The notes below the pieces were generated by a model. That model ran no database searches. It saw only the letters and a program-made list of their open reading frames with translations, and was not told where the DNA came from. 64,000 bases of DNA from Modicisalibacter sp049808615 (GTDB taxonomy: Bacteria; Pseudomonadota; Gammaproteobacteria; Pseudomonadales; Halomonadaceae). Below are positions 44,826-54,528 of the stretch, piece by piece. The DNA is taken from assembly GCF_049808615.1 (NCBI RefSeq), contig NZ_JBNCAN010000015.1:42277-106276 (forward strand), given 5' to 3'. Both the position numbers and the translations under genes were made by a program. Every line of letters starts with the position of its first letter. The first letter of the stretch is position 1.

Positions 44826-45851
44826 TCAGCGCACGGGCGGCGCGTACTGAATCCCACCTTCGGTCCACAAGGCGTTCAGGCCGCGCTCGATCTTGAGCCG
44901 GGAGTCCTCGCCCACGGTGCGCGCGAACACCTCGCCGTAGTTGCCCACATGTTTGATGATGTTGTAGGCCCAGTCATTGGAAAGGCCAAGCTGTTCACCG
45001 TATTTGCCTTCCACTCCGAGCAGGCGCGCTACCCCGGGGTTGGGCGGATTGCTCTTCATGTCGTCAACGTTATCCTGAGTGATCCCCATCTCTTCGGCGT
45101 TGAGCATGGCAAACAGTGACCACTTGACGATGTCGAACCATTTGTCATCGCCTTGACGCACCACCGGACCTAGCGGCTCCTTGGAGATCAGGGTCGGTAA
45201 TACCTTGACGCTATCAGGCTCGGGCAATTGCAGGCGTAGTGCGCTTAGCTGCGAGGTGTCGGAGGTGAGCACGTCGCAGCGACCGCTAGCGAAGCCTTGT
45301 ACCGTCTGGTCAGGCGTATCGAAGGTGACGGTATCGATATTGATATCCCGGGACGGGAAGTAATCAGCGAGATTGAGTTCGTGAGTGGTGCCGGACTGGA
45401 TGCAGATGGAGGCGCCGTCGAGCTGTTCGAGGCTGTCGACACCAAGGTCCTTGGCAATCATGAAGCCTTGGCCGTCATAAAATGTCGTCGCGGTGAAGTT
45501 GAGCCCCAAGGAGTTGTCCCGGGTGGCGGTCCAGGTGGTATTGCGCGAGAGCACATCGATCTCGCCGGATTGCAGGGCGGTGAAACGCTCCTTGGCAGTC
45601 AGCGGCGTGAATTCCACCTTTTCCGGGTCGCCAAGAACCGCCGAGGCTATGCCACGACACACCTCGACGTCCAATCCCTGCCACTCGCCCTTTGAGTCCG
45701 GGGCTGAGAAACCGGTCAAACCCACGTTGACACCGCAATTGAGACTGCCGCGATTCTTGACGTCGCCGAGGATATCCGCCTGGGCGGTGGTGGTAGCACT
45801 TGCGAGTAGTACCGCTGCCGACATGAGGAATAGACGCTTGTTTTTGTTCAT
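44826..45851 (-). CDS. aapJ: Amino-acid ABC transporter binding protein (AapJ)
   Basis: A 341-residue periplasmic binding protein with signal peptide MNKNKRLFLMSAAVLLASAT ending at AQA. The ligand-binding region contains DVLSRNTTWTATRDN and GFSAPDSKGEWQGLDVEVCRG, matching the AapJ family of general L-amino-acid binders. ATG 45851 follows TAGGAGCTTCATAG. First gene of the operon. Confidence 0.94.
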   Translation of the reverse strand: MNKNKRLFLMSAAVLLASATTTAQADILGDVKNRGSLNCGVNVGLTGFSAPDSKGEWQGLDVEVCRGIASAVLGDPEKVEFTPLTAKERFTALQSGEIDVLSRNTTWTATRDNSLGLNFTATTFYDGQGFMIAKDLGVDSLEQLDGASICIQSGTTHELNLADYFPSRDINIDTVTFDTPDQTVQGFASGRCDVLTSDTSQLSALRLQLPEPDSVKVLPTLISKEPLGPVVRQGDDKWFDIVKWSLFAMLNAEEMGITQDNVDDMKSNPPNPGVARLLGVEGKYGEQLGLSNDWAYNIIKHVGNYGEVFARTVGEDSRLKIERGLNALWTEGGIQYAPPVR

Positions 45852-45994
45852 CTATGAAGCTCCTAGCGTATGGGATTGTTATGAGTTTGTATCCACTGAC
45901 AAGACCTTAGCAAAGAGATGACGGGTAGCGACATGCTCCTTAGGGTTAATAGCCCAGACAAGACCGACGCTTTATCAACGTAATTAGAAAACCA

Positions 45995-46858
45995 TCAATC
46001 TTTCAAAAGACGATGCATGAACGGCGGCAGGCTCAGCGCGCCGCGATGGATGCCGGCACTGTAGTAATCGAGGGCGAAATCGGCGCCACCGGTGGCGTCT
46101 TCACGGAAGGCATTCACGTCGACTCCCTTGCCGGCCAGGGTGGCGCTCCACCAGCCCGAGGGATAGACCGGCTGCGGAAACGGCAGCGTGGCGACGCTGG
46201 TAAAACCGGCTTTCTTCATATCTTCGCGCAGTTCACGGATGATGCTGCCGCTGTGATAGAGCGGCGACTCGCTCTGCTGCACCATCACTCCGCCTTCGCG
46301 GAGCAGACGGTGGCATTTGGCCAGAAAATCGACCTTGAACAGCCCTTCGGCGGGGCCGACCGGATCGGTGGAGTCGATGATGATCACATCGACGCTACCC
46401 TCTGAGGCCGCATCCACCCACTTGACACCGTCTTCAAACAGCAGCTCGGCGCGCGGATCGCCATTGGAGGCGGTCAATGCGGGAAAGAAACGCTCGGATG
46501 CCTTGGTGACCTCTTCATCGATGTCGATCTGGGTGACCTTCTCCACTCCGGAATGCTTCAACACCTCGCGCAGGGTGCCGCAATCACCGCCGCCGATGAT
46601 CACCACCCGCTTCGGGTCGGCGTGAGTAAACAGCGCCGGATGCGCCATCATCTCGTGATAGAGAAAGTTGTCGCGATCGGTGAGCATCACGCAGCCATCG
46701 AGCAGCATCAAATTGCCGAAGGTTTCGGTGGCATAGACCTCGAGGTGCTGATAGGCGCTCTGCACATCGTGCAATTTCTCGGTGACCTTGAGCGAGAAGG
46801 CGCTGCCTTCGCTTGAAAATATTTCCGTGAACCAGCTGTCGTCGAGTCGTTCGCTCAT
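45995..46858 (-). CDS. speE: Spermidine synthase (polyamine aminopropyltransferase)
   Basis: A 287-residue SpeE. Transfers aminopropyl from decarboxylated SAM to putrescine. SAM-like site GGGDCGTLREVLKH, catalytic Asp in DSTDPVGPAEGLF, YHEMMAHPALF. ATG 46858 follows AAGGACATCCT. Upstream lie vanZ and hemE on the same strand, with a run of 14-bp repeats in the gap. No speD (SAM decarboxylase) gene is in the window. Confidence 0.96.
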   Translation of the reverse strand: MSERLDDSWFTEIFSSEGSAFSLKVTEKLHDVQSAYQHLEVYATETFGNLMLLDGCVMLTDRDNFLYHEMMAHPALFTHADPKRVVIIGGGDCGTLREVLKHSGVEKVTQIDIDEEVTKASERFFPALTASNGDPRAELLFEDGVKWVDAASEGSVDVIIIDSTDPVGPAEGLFKVDFLAKCHRLLREGGVMVQQSESPLYHSGSIIRELREDMKKAGFTSVATLPFPQPVYPSGWWSATLAGKGVDVNAFREDATGGADFALDYYSAGIHRGALSLPPFMHRLLKD

Positions 46859-46873
46859 AGGATGTCCTTGCGG

Positions 46874-46929
46874 TAGTTCTTTAAAAATAGCTCTTTAAAG
46901 ATAGCGCTTTAGAAATAGTTCTTTGAAGG
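46874..46929. repeat. Four 14-bp tandem repeats between vanZ and speE
   Basis: Units at 46874-46887, 46888-46901, 46902-46915 and 46916-46929, consensus tagttctttaaaaa with two to four changes each. The leftmost copies lie in the speE leader, the last two cover the end of the vanZ gene including its stop (46909-46911). Such an array can gain or lose units by slippage. Confidence 0.88.
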
Positions 46930-47292
46930 GAGACGGTCGTTCAGAAAATGGCGAAGGGCCGCGAGCAGCAGCACTGCCAGCGCCGCGCCCAGCGCATTGG
47001 CCAGCATGTCCTGGGGATCGCCCCCGTACCGTCCCGGGACGATGATCTGAGCATATTCGATGATCACGCCATAACCAGACACCACCAGCCAGGCGAGCCA
47101 CGACCGCAGCCCGGCAAGCCCGGTCAAGAGGCCGAGCACCCCATAGCCGAGGAAGTGGTTGAGCTTGTCCCAGGGCAGGTTTTTGGGCATCTCGTCGCCG
47201 GGAGCGAGACTACCCAACGCGATGGCCAAGGCGGCGGCCAGGGCCAGCGATGTCCAGAGCCATCGCTTTTCGAGCCAATACCGGATCATCAT
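46909..47292 (-). CDS. VanZ-like family membrane protein
   Basis: A 127-residue four-helix membrane protein (PF04892). Stretches DKLNHFLGYGVLGLL and DMLANALGAALAVLL are typical of VanZ-like proteins; despite the name, no glycopeptide resistance follows. ATG 47292 begins one base after the hemE stop, so it is co-translated. The last codons overlap the 14-bp repeat array, which forms the C-terminus KNYF. Confidence 0.85.
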   Translation of the reverse strand: MMIRYWLEKRWLWTSLALAAALAIALGSLAPGDEMPKNLPWDKLNHFLGYGVLGLLTGLAGLRSWLAWLVVSGYGVIIEYAQIIVPGRYGGDPQDMLANALGAALAVLLLAALRHFLNDRLPSKNYF

Positions 47293-47293
47293 G

Positions 47294-48358
47294 TCAACGC
47301 TGATGGTATGCCGGACTCAATTCATGTAGCGCGCCCATGAAGGCGGTGACATGGTCCGGATCGGTGAACTGACTGATGCCGTGACCAAGATTGAAGATGT
47401 GCCCCGGGCCGGCACCATAACTGGCCAGAACACGCGCCACTTCGGCCTTGATCGCCGCTGGATTGGCGAACAGCACGCTGGGATCGAGATTGCCCTGCAG
47501 CGCCACCCGGTCGCCCACCCGGGACCGGGCATCGTCAAGCTCCGTGGACCAGTCGAGGCCGATCGCATCGCTGCCCGCCTCGACGATGTGCTCGAGCCAC
47601 TGTCCGCCGTTCTTGGTAAACAGGATCACCGGCACCCGACGGCCTTCCTGCTCGCGAATCAGGCCCTCGACGATCTGCTTCATATAGCGCAGGGAGAACT
47701 GCAGGTAGGCCGGTGTCGACAGCGCCCCGCCCCAGGTATCGAAGATCTGCACCACCTGGGCACCGGCGCGAATCTGGGCGTTGAGATAGTCGGTGACCGC
47801 TCGGGCCAGCAGATCCAGCAGCTTGTGCATGGTGTCCGGGTCGTCGTAGAGCATCGTCTTGACGTAGCGGAAGTCCTTGCTCGAGGCGCCTTCGACCATG
47901 TAGGTCGCCAGGGTCCAGGGGCTGCCTGAAAAGCCAATCAACGGCACCCGGCCGTTGAGCTCGCGGCGGATCGTGCTGACCGCGTTCATGACATAATCCA
48001 GATCACGCTCCGCATCCGGCAGATCAAGAGCGTCGACTGCCGCAGCGCTGCGCACCGGCTTGCGAAACTTGGGGCCTTCGCCGGTCTCGAAATAAAGCCC
48101 CAACCCCATGGCATCCGGAATGGTCAGGATGTCCGAGAACAGGATGGCGGCATCCAGCGGATAGCGTTCCAGCGGCTGCAAGGTGACCTCACAGGCCCGG
48201 GCGGTGTCTCGGCACAGATCCATGAAGCTACCGGCGTCGCCACGCACCCGGCGATACTCGGGCAGATAGCGCCCTGCCTGGCGCATCATCCACACGGGGG
48301 TGCGATCCACCGGCTGGCGGGCCAGGGCGCGAAGAAAACGGTCGTTCTTGAGTTCCAT
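47294..48358 (-). CDS. hemE: Uroporphyrinogen decarboxylase
   Basis: A 354-residue HemE that converts uroporphyrinogen III to coproporphyrinogen III in heme synthesis. The signature WMMRQAGRYLPEYR and the substrate-binding FSDILTIPDAMG are present. Start taken at ATG 48358 (MELKNDRFLRAL); the longer ORF start at 48391 has no support. Divergent from ribA with a gap of about 130 bases. Confidence 0.97.
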   Translation of the reverse strand: MELKNDRFLRALARQPVDRTPVWMMRQAGRYLPEYRRVRGDAGSFMDLCRDTARACEVTLQPLERYPLDAAILFSDILTIPDAMGLGLYFETGEGPKFRKPVRSAAAVDALDLPDAERDLDYVMNAVSTIRRELNGRVPLIGFSGSPWTLATYMVEGASSKDFRYVKTMLYDDPDTMHKLLDLLARAVTDYLNAQIRAGAQVVQIFDTWGGALSTPAYLQFSLRYMKQIVEGLIREQEGRRVPVILFTKNGGQWLEHIVEAGSDAIGLDWSTELDDARSRVGDRVALQGNLDPSVLFANPAAIKAEVARVLASYGAGPGHIFNLGHGISQFTDPDHVTAFMGALHELSPAYHQR

Positions 48359-48414
48359 CGGAGTCTCGTCAGATCGCGAATTTGCCGCCATTGTAACGGA
48401 TGGCGGCCCTCGGC

Positions 48415-48423
48415 TGTTATAAT
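48415..48423 (+). promoter_or_regulatory. Extended -10 promoter of ribA
   Basis: TGTTATAAT, an extended -10 (TG-N-TATAAT) at 48415-48423. No convincing -35 is seen. Predicted transcription start about 48430, leaving a 60-base leader before the start codon. Confidence 0.55.
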
Positions 48424-48489
48424 ACGACTCTTTTCTCTGCGACCGCGCTCGCGTCTATCGAGAGTCGCGCGCATTTACCGAGGTTCAAT

Positions 48490-49125
48490 GTGACGATTCG
48501 CTTCATCGCCGCCTCCCAACTACCAACGCCCTGGGCCACCTTCACCATGCATGGCTTCGAGGACGAGGCCACCAGCAAGGACCATATTGCCCTGACTCTG
48601 GGCGACGTAGCCGATGGAACGCCGGTGCTCGGGCGCGTGCACTCGGAGTGTCTGACCGGCGACGCGCTTTTCTCGATGCGTTGCGACTGTGGCTATCAAC
48701 TGCAGGAAGCCCTCAAGCGCATTGCCCTGGAAGGACGCGGCGTGCTGCTCTACCTGCGTCAGGAAGGACGCGGCATCGGATTGCTCAACAAGATTCGCGC
48801 CTATCATCTACAGGATCAGGGCTTCGATACCGTCGAGGCCAACGAGCATCTGGGCTTCGGTGCCGATCTGCGCCGCTACGATCTATGCGTGCCCATGCTC
48901 GAGCATCTCGGTGTCGCCGCGCTCAAGCTGATGACCAATAACCCGCGCAAGGTCGATGCGTTGACTCGGGACGGGGTGACCGTCACCGAACGATTGCCGC
49001 TGACCACGGGTCTAAACCCACACAACGAACAGTATCTTTCGACCAAGGCGGGCAAGCTCGGCCATATGATGGCGCTGGACGATTTCACCCGGGCCGGGGA
49101 TGAGGACAAGCATCGTAAACCCTGA
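48490..49125 (+). CDS. ribA: GTP cyclohydrolase II
   Basis: A 211-residue enzyme making the riboflavin precursor from GTP. Zinc ligands in CLTGDALFSMRCDCG, the GTP site RQEGRGIGLLNK. GTG at 48490 is the most probable start, with CGAGG six bases upstream; the ATG overlapping at 48488 leads to a stop. Single-domain RibA (not fused to RibB). Divergent from hemE. Confidence 0.94.
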   Translation: MTIRFIAASQLPTPWATFTMHGFEDEATSKDHIALTLGDVADGTPVLGRVHSECLTGDALFSMRCDCGYQLQEALKRIALEGRGVLLYLRQEGRGIGLLNKIRAYHLQDQGFDTVEANEHLGFGADLRRYDLCVPMLEHLGVAALKLMTNNPRKVDALTRDGVTVTERLPLTTGLNPHNEQYLSTKAGKLGHMMALDDFTRAGDEDKHRKP

Positions 49126-49167
49126 CCCCGACACCCGGTGCTGCTTTCCGCTCCCAGAGGACAGACA

Positions 49168-49866
49168 ATGAGCCGACCGCACCCCGACCACGGTACTAGC
49201 GATAACAGCGTTGCCAACACTAGCGAATACAGCTTTATAGAAGAGCTGCTGCACAGCATCAGCCACGGCATCGGTGCAGCCCTGAGTCTGGCGGGTATGG
49301 TAGTGCTGATCGTGTTGGCAAGCCTGGCGGTCCACGTCGATCCTTGGACCATCGTCAGTGTCAGCCTCTATGGCGTCACTCTGGTGCTACTCTATACCGC
49401 CTCGACGATCTATCACGGCATCCGCCATCCCCGGCTCAAACGCATCTTCAAGCTGCTCGATCACTGTGCCATCTATGGCCTGATCGCCGGTACCTATACT
49501 CCCTTTCTGCTGGTCAATATGCGCGGCCCCCTGGGCTGGACGCTGTTCGGCGTGATCTGGAGCCTGGCGCTGGGCGGTATCGCGTTGAAATTGATCTGGC
49601 CCCATCGCTTCGGTGTGCTGCGGGTCGCAATCTATCTGATCATGGGCTGGTTGATTCTGCTCGCCGCCGGGGAAATGGGCGAGTATCTGTCCACCACCAG
49701 TATCGCCCTGCTGGTCGCCGGCGGCGTCACCTACACGCTGGGCGTGATCTTCTACGCCATTCGTGCCATTCCCTACCATCACGCCATCTGGCATTTGTTC
49801 GTGCTCGGCGGCAGCATCTTCCATTACTTCGCGGTGTACACCGCGGTGCTGCCGTTCAAGGCCTGA
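49168..49866 (+). CDS. Hemolysin III / PAQR family membrane protein (YqfA-like)
   Basis: A 232-residue seven-helix protein of the hemolysin III family (PF03006). The metal-binding motifs are HSISHGIGAALS near the N-terminus and HHAIWHLFVLGGSIFH at the C-terminus. Bacterial members are not proven haemolysins; their role is uncertain. ATG 49168 follows CAGAGGACAGACA. Confidence 0.9.
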   Translation: MSRPHPDHGTSDNSVANTSEYSFIEELLHSISHGIGAALSLAGMVVLIVLASLAVHVDPWTIVSVSLYGVTLVLLYTASTIYHGIRHPRLKRIFKLLDHCAIYGLIAGTYTPFLLVNMRGPLGWTLFGVIWSLALGGIALKLIWPHRFGVLRVAIYLIMGWLILLAAGEMGEYLSTTSIALLVAGGVTYTLGVIFYAIRAIPYHHAIWHLFVLGGSIFHYFAVYTAVLPFKA

Positions 49867-49903
49867 CGCCTGATCACAATTGAATCAGAGCTTAAAATGC
49901 CTG

Positions 49904-52018
49904 TCAGGTGGCACAACTAACGGGGCTCGTTTCAGTGTTGGCTTTATCTTTTTTATTACCTAGAAACGCTTCCAGCTCGTTGGGGAAAAGCGCTTTGCTG
50001 CACAGGTAGCCCTGATATTGATGCCCATGTAGCTGGCGAATAAAGGACAGTTGTTCCTCGCTTTCGATACCTTCGGCTACCACCTGCAGGTCGAGACTGC
50101 GTGCTAGCGCGATAACCGCCTGAACGATGGCGGCATCCTGGGCATTGGTCGTGACATCGGACATGAAAGTACGGTCGATTTTCAGGCGCTGGATGGGGAA
50201 GCGTTTCAGTTGGGCCAGGTTTGAGTAACCCGTGCCGAAGTCGTCGATCGATAGCATCACCCCGAGTTCACGGAGTTCGTTGAGAATTGGCAAGGCATGA
50301 TCGGGATCCTGGATGAGAGCACTCTCGGTCAACTCCAGCTCGAGGCATTCCGGTGGCAGTCCGCTTTCGCTCAACACTCGCTTGACCACGGTGACAAAGT
50401 GGCGACTATTGAGCTGGAGAGCCGAAATATTGACGGCCACGGGCAGAATGGAGTTGGTGTCCCGAGCTGATTCGACGCTGTACCGACAGGCGGTATGCAG
50501 CACCCATTCCCCGAGGGGCAAAATCAGGCCGGTATCCTCGGCGATGGGGATGATTTCATCAGGTGTCACTACGCCGAGTTTTTCATCATTCCAGCGCAGA
50601 AGGGCTTCTAAACCGGTGATTTCGCCGGTGACGACGTGCACCTTGGGCTGATAGGCAAGCGACAGAGTGTCATCATCGATAGCCATTCGAAGCCGCCTTT
50701 CTAATAGAGAGCGACGTTCGGCCAATGACGACATGCCGTGTTCATAAAACTGGAAGTTGTTTCTGCCTCGTTCTTTGGCACTATACATCGCGGCATCGGC
50801 ATGAATCATCAGGTCGTGCTTGTCGTCCCCGTGCTCCGGATAGAGGCTTATGCCTACGCTGGAGGAGACTTTCACGATGCTGTTGGCGATTTGAAAGGGC
50901 TTGTCCAGGGTGCTGACAATATGCCTAGCCAAGGCGGCATACCCCTCACGCTTGGCACTACTTGAGGCAAGCACCATGAACTCGTCCCCTCCGACTCTCG
51001 CGACCGTATCGGATTCACGTATCGCCGCTTGGAGCCGTGAAGCCACGTGTTTGATCAGCTCATCCCCAACGTGGTGCCCATATGAGTCATTGACGTTCTT
51101 GAAGCGATCCAGGTCTACGAAGAAAACCGCGAACTCACTGTTGGCGCTTGCCATCAAGCTATCCAGCCGCTCCTCCAGTAACAAGCGGTTAGGAAGTTGC
51201 GTCAGAGGATCTCTATGTACCATGCCCTTGAGCTCCTGGTTGGCCTGCTGAAGGGAATTGGCGAGTTGCGCGGTGCGCGAGGAAAGATGGGCATCGTAGA
51301 TGGAGATCATCAGTGCCGCGAGCATGATGCACGAAGAGATCAGAGCGATCACGATGGCCAGCTGGTTATGAGAAATGCCTCCTGCCATCTGGTGCATTTC
51401 CCCCTCAGGCAGCATGGCGGCGGCCATGCCTGTATAGTGCATGCCGGAAATTCCCACGGCCATGACCAAAGCGGCAATGCTGCGATGCCATAAGGGTGAG
51501 CGGGAGCGGGCGTGGTTGGGATTCAGACGAAACGCCAGCCATAGTGACAGTGCCGAGGCGGAAACGGAGATCACAACCGATACCAGAAAAAGCGATGGTC
51601 GATAGCTTATGGTTCCAGCGGTCTGCATGGCCTCCATGCCAACGTAATGCATGAAGCAAATGCCAATCCCCATGACCAGCGAACCAAAAGCGAGGCGATA
51701 ATTGGTCAAGTTGCCCGTCTGCACAATGGCCAGAGCCAGCGCAGATGACAGAATGGCCGCGATCAGCGAGATAACGGTCAGCGTCGTTCCGTATCCGACG
51801 TTTGCATGCATTTCCATCGCCAGCATGCCAATGAAATGCATCGCCCATATCCCCGTGCCCATGGCGAAGGCACCGCCGATCAGCCAGGCATGACCCGCCG
51901 CCCCCTTACTGGCACGTACTCGTCCAGCAAGGTCGAGCGCGGTAAGCGATGCGATGGCGGCCACTCCAAAAGACAACGCCACCAGCGCCAGGTTGTAAGA
52001 AGAATAGAAATCGGTCAT
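49904..52018 (-). CDS. MHYT-GGDEF-EAL c-di-GMP enzyme
   Basis: A 704-residue inner-membrane protein. The N-terminal seven-helix MHYT domain (about 10-240) shows AMHFIGM, FMHYVGM and GMHYTGM, thought to bind copper or sense gases. GGDEF domain at about 280-440 with GGDEF intact; EAL domain about 455-700 with LEALLRWN and DDFGTGYSNL intact. So both cyclase and phosphodiesterase activities are possible. ATG 52018 is preceded by a weak site. Architecture like Pseudomonas MucR. Confidence 0.94.
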   Translation of the reverse strand: MTDFYSSYNLALVALSFGVAAIASLTALDLAGRVRASKGAAGHAWLIGGAFAMGTGIWAMHFIGMLAMEMHANVGYGTTLTVISLIAAILSSALALAIVQTGNLTNYRLAFGSLVMGIGICFMHYVGMEAMQTAGTISYRPSLFLVSVVISVSASALSLWLAFRLNPNHARSRSPLWHRSIAALVMAVGISGMHYTGMAAAMLPEGEMHQMAGGISHNQLAIVIALISSCIMLAALMISIYDAHLSSRTAQLANSLQQANQELKGMVHRDPLTQLPNRLLLEERLDSLMASANSEFAVFFVDLDRFKNVNDSYGHHVGDELIKHVASRLQAAIRESDTVARVGGDEFMVLASSSAKREGYAALARHIVSTLDKPFQIANSIVKVSSSVGISLYPEHGDDKHDLMIHADAAMYSAKERGRNNFQFYEHGMSSLAERRSLLERRLRMAIDDDTLSLAYQPKVHVVTGEITGLEALLRWNDEKLGVVTPDEIIPIAEDTGLILPLGEWVLHTACRYSVESARDTNSILPVAVNISALQLNSRHFVTVVKRVLSESGLPPECLELELTESALIQDPDHALPILNELRELGVMLSIDDFGTGYSNLAQLKRFPIQRLKIDRTFMSDVTTNAQDAAIVQAVIALARSLDLQVVAEGIESEEQLSFIRQLHGHQYQGYLCSKALFPNELEAFLGNKKDKANTETSPVSCAT

Positions 52019-52217
52019 CAAACATGGTTCCCAGGGAGAGAAGAAGACACGTTGCTACCCACAGATCAGTGACCCGTTTTTTTATTGTCCTGAAATAGTA
52101 CTTCGGCGAAAGCTAGAGAAAATGAAGAGAAACCTTGTCGTTCTCTAACTATTCTTGGTTTTTTCAGTGATTTTAGTCTTCTCGGCTCTTCGACATTTCA
52201 TTTGGTTTTGGCTTGTG

Positions 52218-53771
52218 TCAGCTAGCAGGAACGTCGCGACCGATTGGATTACTACCCCACAGTCGGCTGAGTAGATAGGCCAACAGCAATAGCGTGATCA
52301 CGCCAGCTCCGAGCGCCGCAAGTGTCGATCCGGTCAGGCCGGCGACAAAGAAGGCGACGATGGCGGATGTCCCTGCGGTCACTGCATAGGGTAACTGGGT
52401 ACGCACATGGTCGATATGGTCACAGGATGATCCGGCCGAGGAGAGGATGGTGGTATCGGAAATCGGCGAGCAGTGATCGCCGAAGATACCCCCGCTGAGT
52501 ACCGCGGCGATGGTCAGCGCCAAGGGCAGATCGAGGGCCGCCGCCACCGGCATGGCGATGGGGATCATGATGGCAAAGGTGCCGTAGGAGGTGCCGGTGG
52601 TAAAGGCCACCACGGCACCGATCAGAAACAGCAGCACAGGGATCAGGCTCGGCGCGATGCCCTGCTGAGCCAGGGTCACGATATAATCCGCGGTGCCAAG
52701 TTCCGAGGTAACGCTGCCGATCGACCAGGCCAGAGTAAGGATGATGTAGACCAGCGTCATGCTCTTGAAGCCGGTGACCACGATCTCCATTGCCTCGCGG
52801 AAATTGAAGCGTTTCTGCTGCATGCCCATGGTAAGGCCCACTATTGACGCCAAAAAGGTCGCGATCAGGATCGACTTGCCTCCCTCGGCTTCGCCTACGG
52901 CGGTCACCAGATCGTTTTCGGGAAAATTACCGGACCACAGAAACAGCGGCGGGATCAGGCCCACCAATACGGCGATGGGCACCAACATGTTGCGCTTGCG
53001 AGAGGGCTGACCGGAGGTGTCGGCCATCTCTCGAACCTCCTCGTCCGAGGGCGGCTGGGCGCCATCCGCCATCAGTTTACCGGTACTGCGCGCGCGATGT
53101 TCAGCTCGGGCCATGGGGCCGAAGTCCCATTGAGTAATCACTACCAGCAGGATCATCAGCAGGGTTAGCCAGGCGTAGAAATTCAGTGGTATCGAGGTCA
53201 GATACATCAGATATTCGGAGCCGGTGATCTCCATTGCGTTGAGCTGGGTGCCAATCAGTCCCATCACGAAGACCACCCAGGTAGACACAGGCCCCAGCAA
53301 ACACATGGGGGCGGAGGTGGAATCGACGATATAGGCGAGTTTCTCCCGGGAAACGCGCATGCGATCCGTGATCGGACGCATGACGCTACCCACCGTGAGC
53401 GCATTGAAGTAATCCTCGAAGAAGATCAGCACGCCGAACCCCAGGGTGGCGCCTTGTGCGCCGCGAGCGGACTTCACCTTCGTCGAGATGCTACGGGCAA
53501 TGGCGTCGGCCCCGCCGGTGCGCTGCAGTATGGTGATCAACACCCCGAACAGGCCGCAGTAGATCAGCACGGTGGCACTCCATTCATCCCCTACACTGGG
53601 AATGATGAAGTCGCCGAAACTGGCGTACAGCCCCGTCGCGGGGTTCCAGCCGTTGAGCATGGTGGCCCCTAGCCAGACACCGCAGAACAGCGCGGGAATG
53701 ACGTTCCGGGTAAGCAGCGCTAGAAGAATCGCCAACAAGGGCGGCAACAAGGAAAGAAGTTCGAACTGCAT
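52218..53771 (-). CDS. Na+/H+ antiporter NhaC family
   Basis: A 517-residue antiporter of the NhaC family (PF03553), about 11-12 helices. The segment FGVLIFFEDYFNALTVGS and VDSTSAPMCLLGPVSTW are characteristic. Expected role is Na+ export for salt and pH balance; some family members exchange malate/lactate. Start taken at 53771, four bases after the GST stop, so translation may be coupled. Confidence 0.9.
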   Translation of the reverse strand: MQFELLSLLPPLLAILLALLTRNVIPALFCGVWLGATMLNGWNPATGLYASFGDFIIPSVGDEWSATVLIYCGLFGVLITILQRTGGADAIARSISTKVKSARGAQGATLGFGVLIFFEDYFNALTVGSVMRPITDRMRVSREKLAYIVDSTSAPMCLLGPVSTWVVFVMGLIGTQLNAMEITGSEYLMYLTSIPLNFYAWLTLLMILLVVITQWDFGPMARAEHRARSTGKLMADGAQPPSDEEVREMADTSGQPSRKRNMLVPIAVLVGLIPPLFLWSGNFPENDLVTAVGEAEGGKSILIATFLASIVGLTMGMQQKRFNFREAMEIVVTGFKSMTLVYIILTLAWSIGSVTSELGTADYIVTLAQQGIAPSLIPVLLFLIGAVVAFTTGTSYGTFAIMIPIAMPVAAALDLPLALTIAAVLSGGIFGDHCSPISDTTILSSAGSSCDHIDHVRTQLPYAVTAGTSAIVAFFVAGLTGSTLAALGAGVITLLLLAYLLSRLWGSNPIGRDVPAS

Positions 53772-53775
53772 ATCG

Positions 53776-54405
53776 CTATGCCTCTGCTTCCTGGGCTTCT
53801 TGTTCGCGCTGCTGCGCGGCGTCTCTAGCCGGTCTTGCGTTACAGCGTTGGCGATACGCCTCCAGCGCATCGGGCAATGGCTGCTTGGCTCCCCGCGCCC
53901 AACTCAGGGTATGCCCCAGCAGAATATCGCCGATGGTGAACTCATCACCCACCAACCAGCCTTGGCCATCGAACTCACGCTGCAGTGCCGCCAGGGCACG
54001 CTGAAACTCCCAGGCGGCGGTGGGAATCACGGCGGGGACGCGGCGCTCCTGAGGCAGGGCAAACTTGTGTTTGCCTAGCGTCCAGAGCGGCTGCTCCAGT
54101 TCGCTGACGATGAAGAACAGCCACTGATCGAGCAGCGCTCGCTGTATGGAATCGCTGGGTATCAATAAACCCTGACCATAACGCTCGGCCAGATAGCGAC
54201 AGATTGCCGCCGACTCGAACAGCGTCAGTTCGCCATCCTCCAGCGCCGGCACCTTGCCGTCCGGATGGCGGGCCAGGTACTCCGCGCCCTGGCCTTCGCC
54301 GGAGGCCAGATCGACATATTGGCAGGTATAATCGAGGCCTAATTCCTCGAGGGTCCAGGCGACCCGCAGCGAGCGGCTGTTGGGATAGGAGTAGAGGGTG
54401 ATCAT
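53776..54405 (-). CDS. Glutathione S-transferase family protein
   Basis: A 209-residue GST: thioredoxin-like N-terminal domain (about 1-78, SYPNSRSLRVAWTLEEL with the catalytic serine, GKVPALEDGELTLFES) and all-helical C-terminal domain. It lies immediately upstream of the antiporter gene with four bases between. Substrate unknown. Confidence 0.88.
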   Translation of the reverse strand: MITLYSYPNSRSLRVAWTLEELGLDYTCQYVDLASGEGQGAEYLARHPDGKVPALEDGELTLFESAAICRYLAERYGQGLLIPSDSIQRALLDQWLFFIVSELEQPLWTLGKHKFALPQERRVPAVIPTAAWEFQRALAALQREFDGQGWLVGDEFTIGDILLGHTLSWARGAKQPLPDALEAYRQRCNARPARDAAQQREQEAQEAEA

Positions 54406-54480
54406 CGCGTGCTCCGGCTATGCAATAATGTCCGTAGTGTAGCCGGTAGCGAAATGTTTACGCTAAAGCAGACACAAAAA

Positions 54481-54506
54481 AGGCCCATCCATTGGGCCTT
54501 TTTTGA
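54481..54506. terminator. Terminator with A/T runs on both sides
   Basis: AGGCCCA (54481-54487) and TGGGCCT (54493-54499) stem, five-base loop, T-run on the right (54500-54504) and A-run on the left (54475-54480). Works in either direction; serves the small exported protein gene (minus) and limits read-through into the GST gene. Confidence 0.88.
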
Positions 54507-54528
54507 ATTCGCAGTATGACTACTTTTA

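Noticed and set aside
48424..48489. FMN riboswitch before ribA
   Set aside because: The 60-base leader is too short and shows no RFN element.
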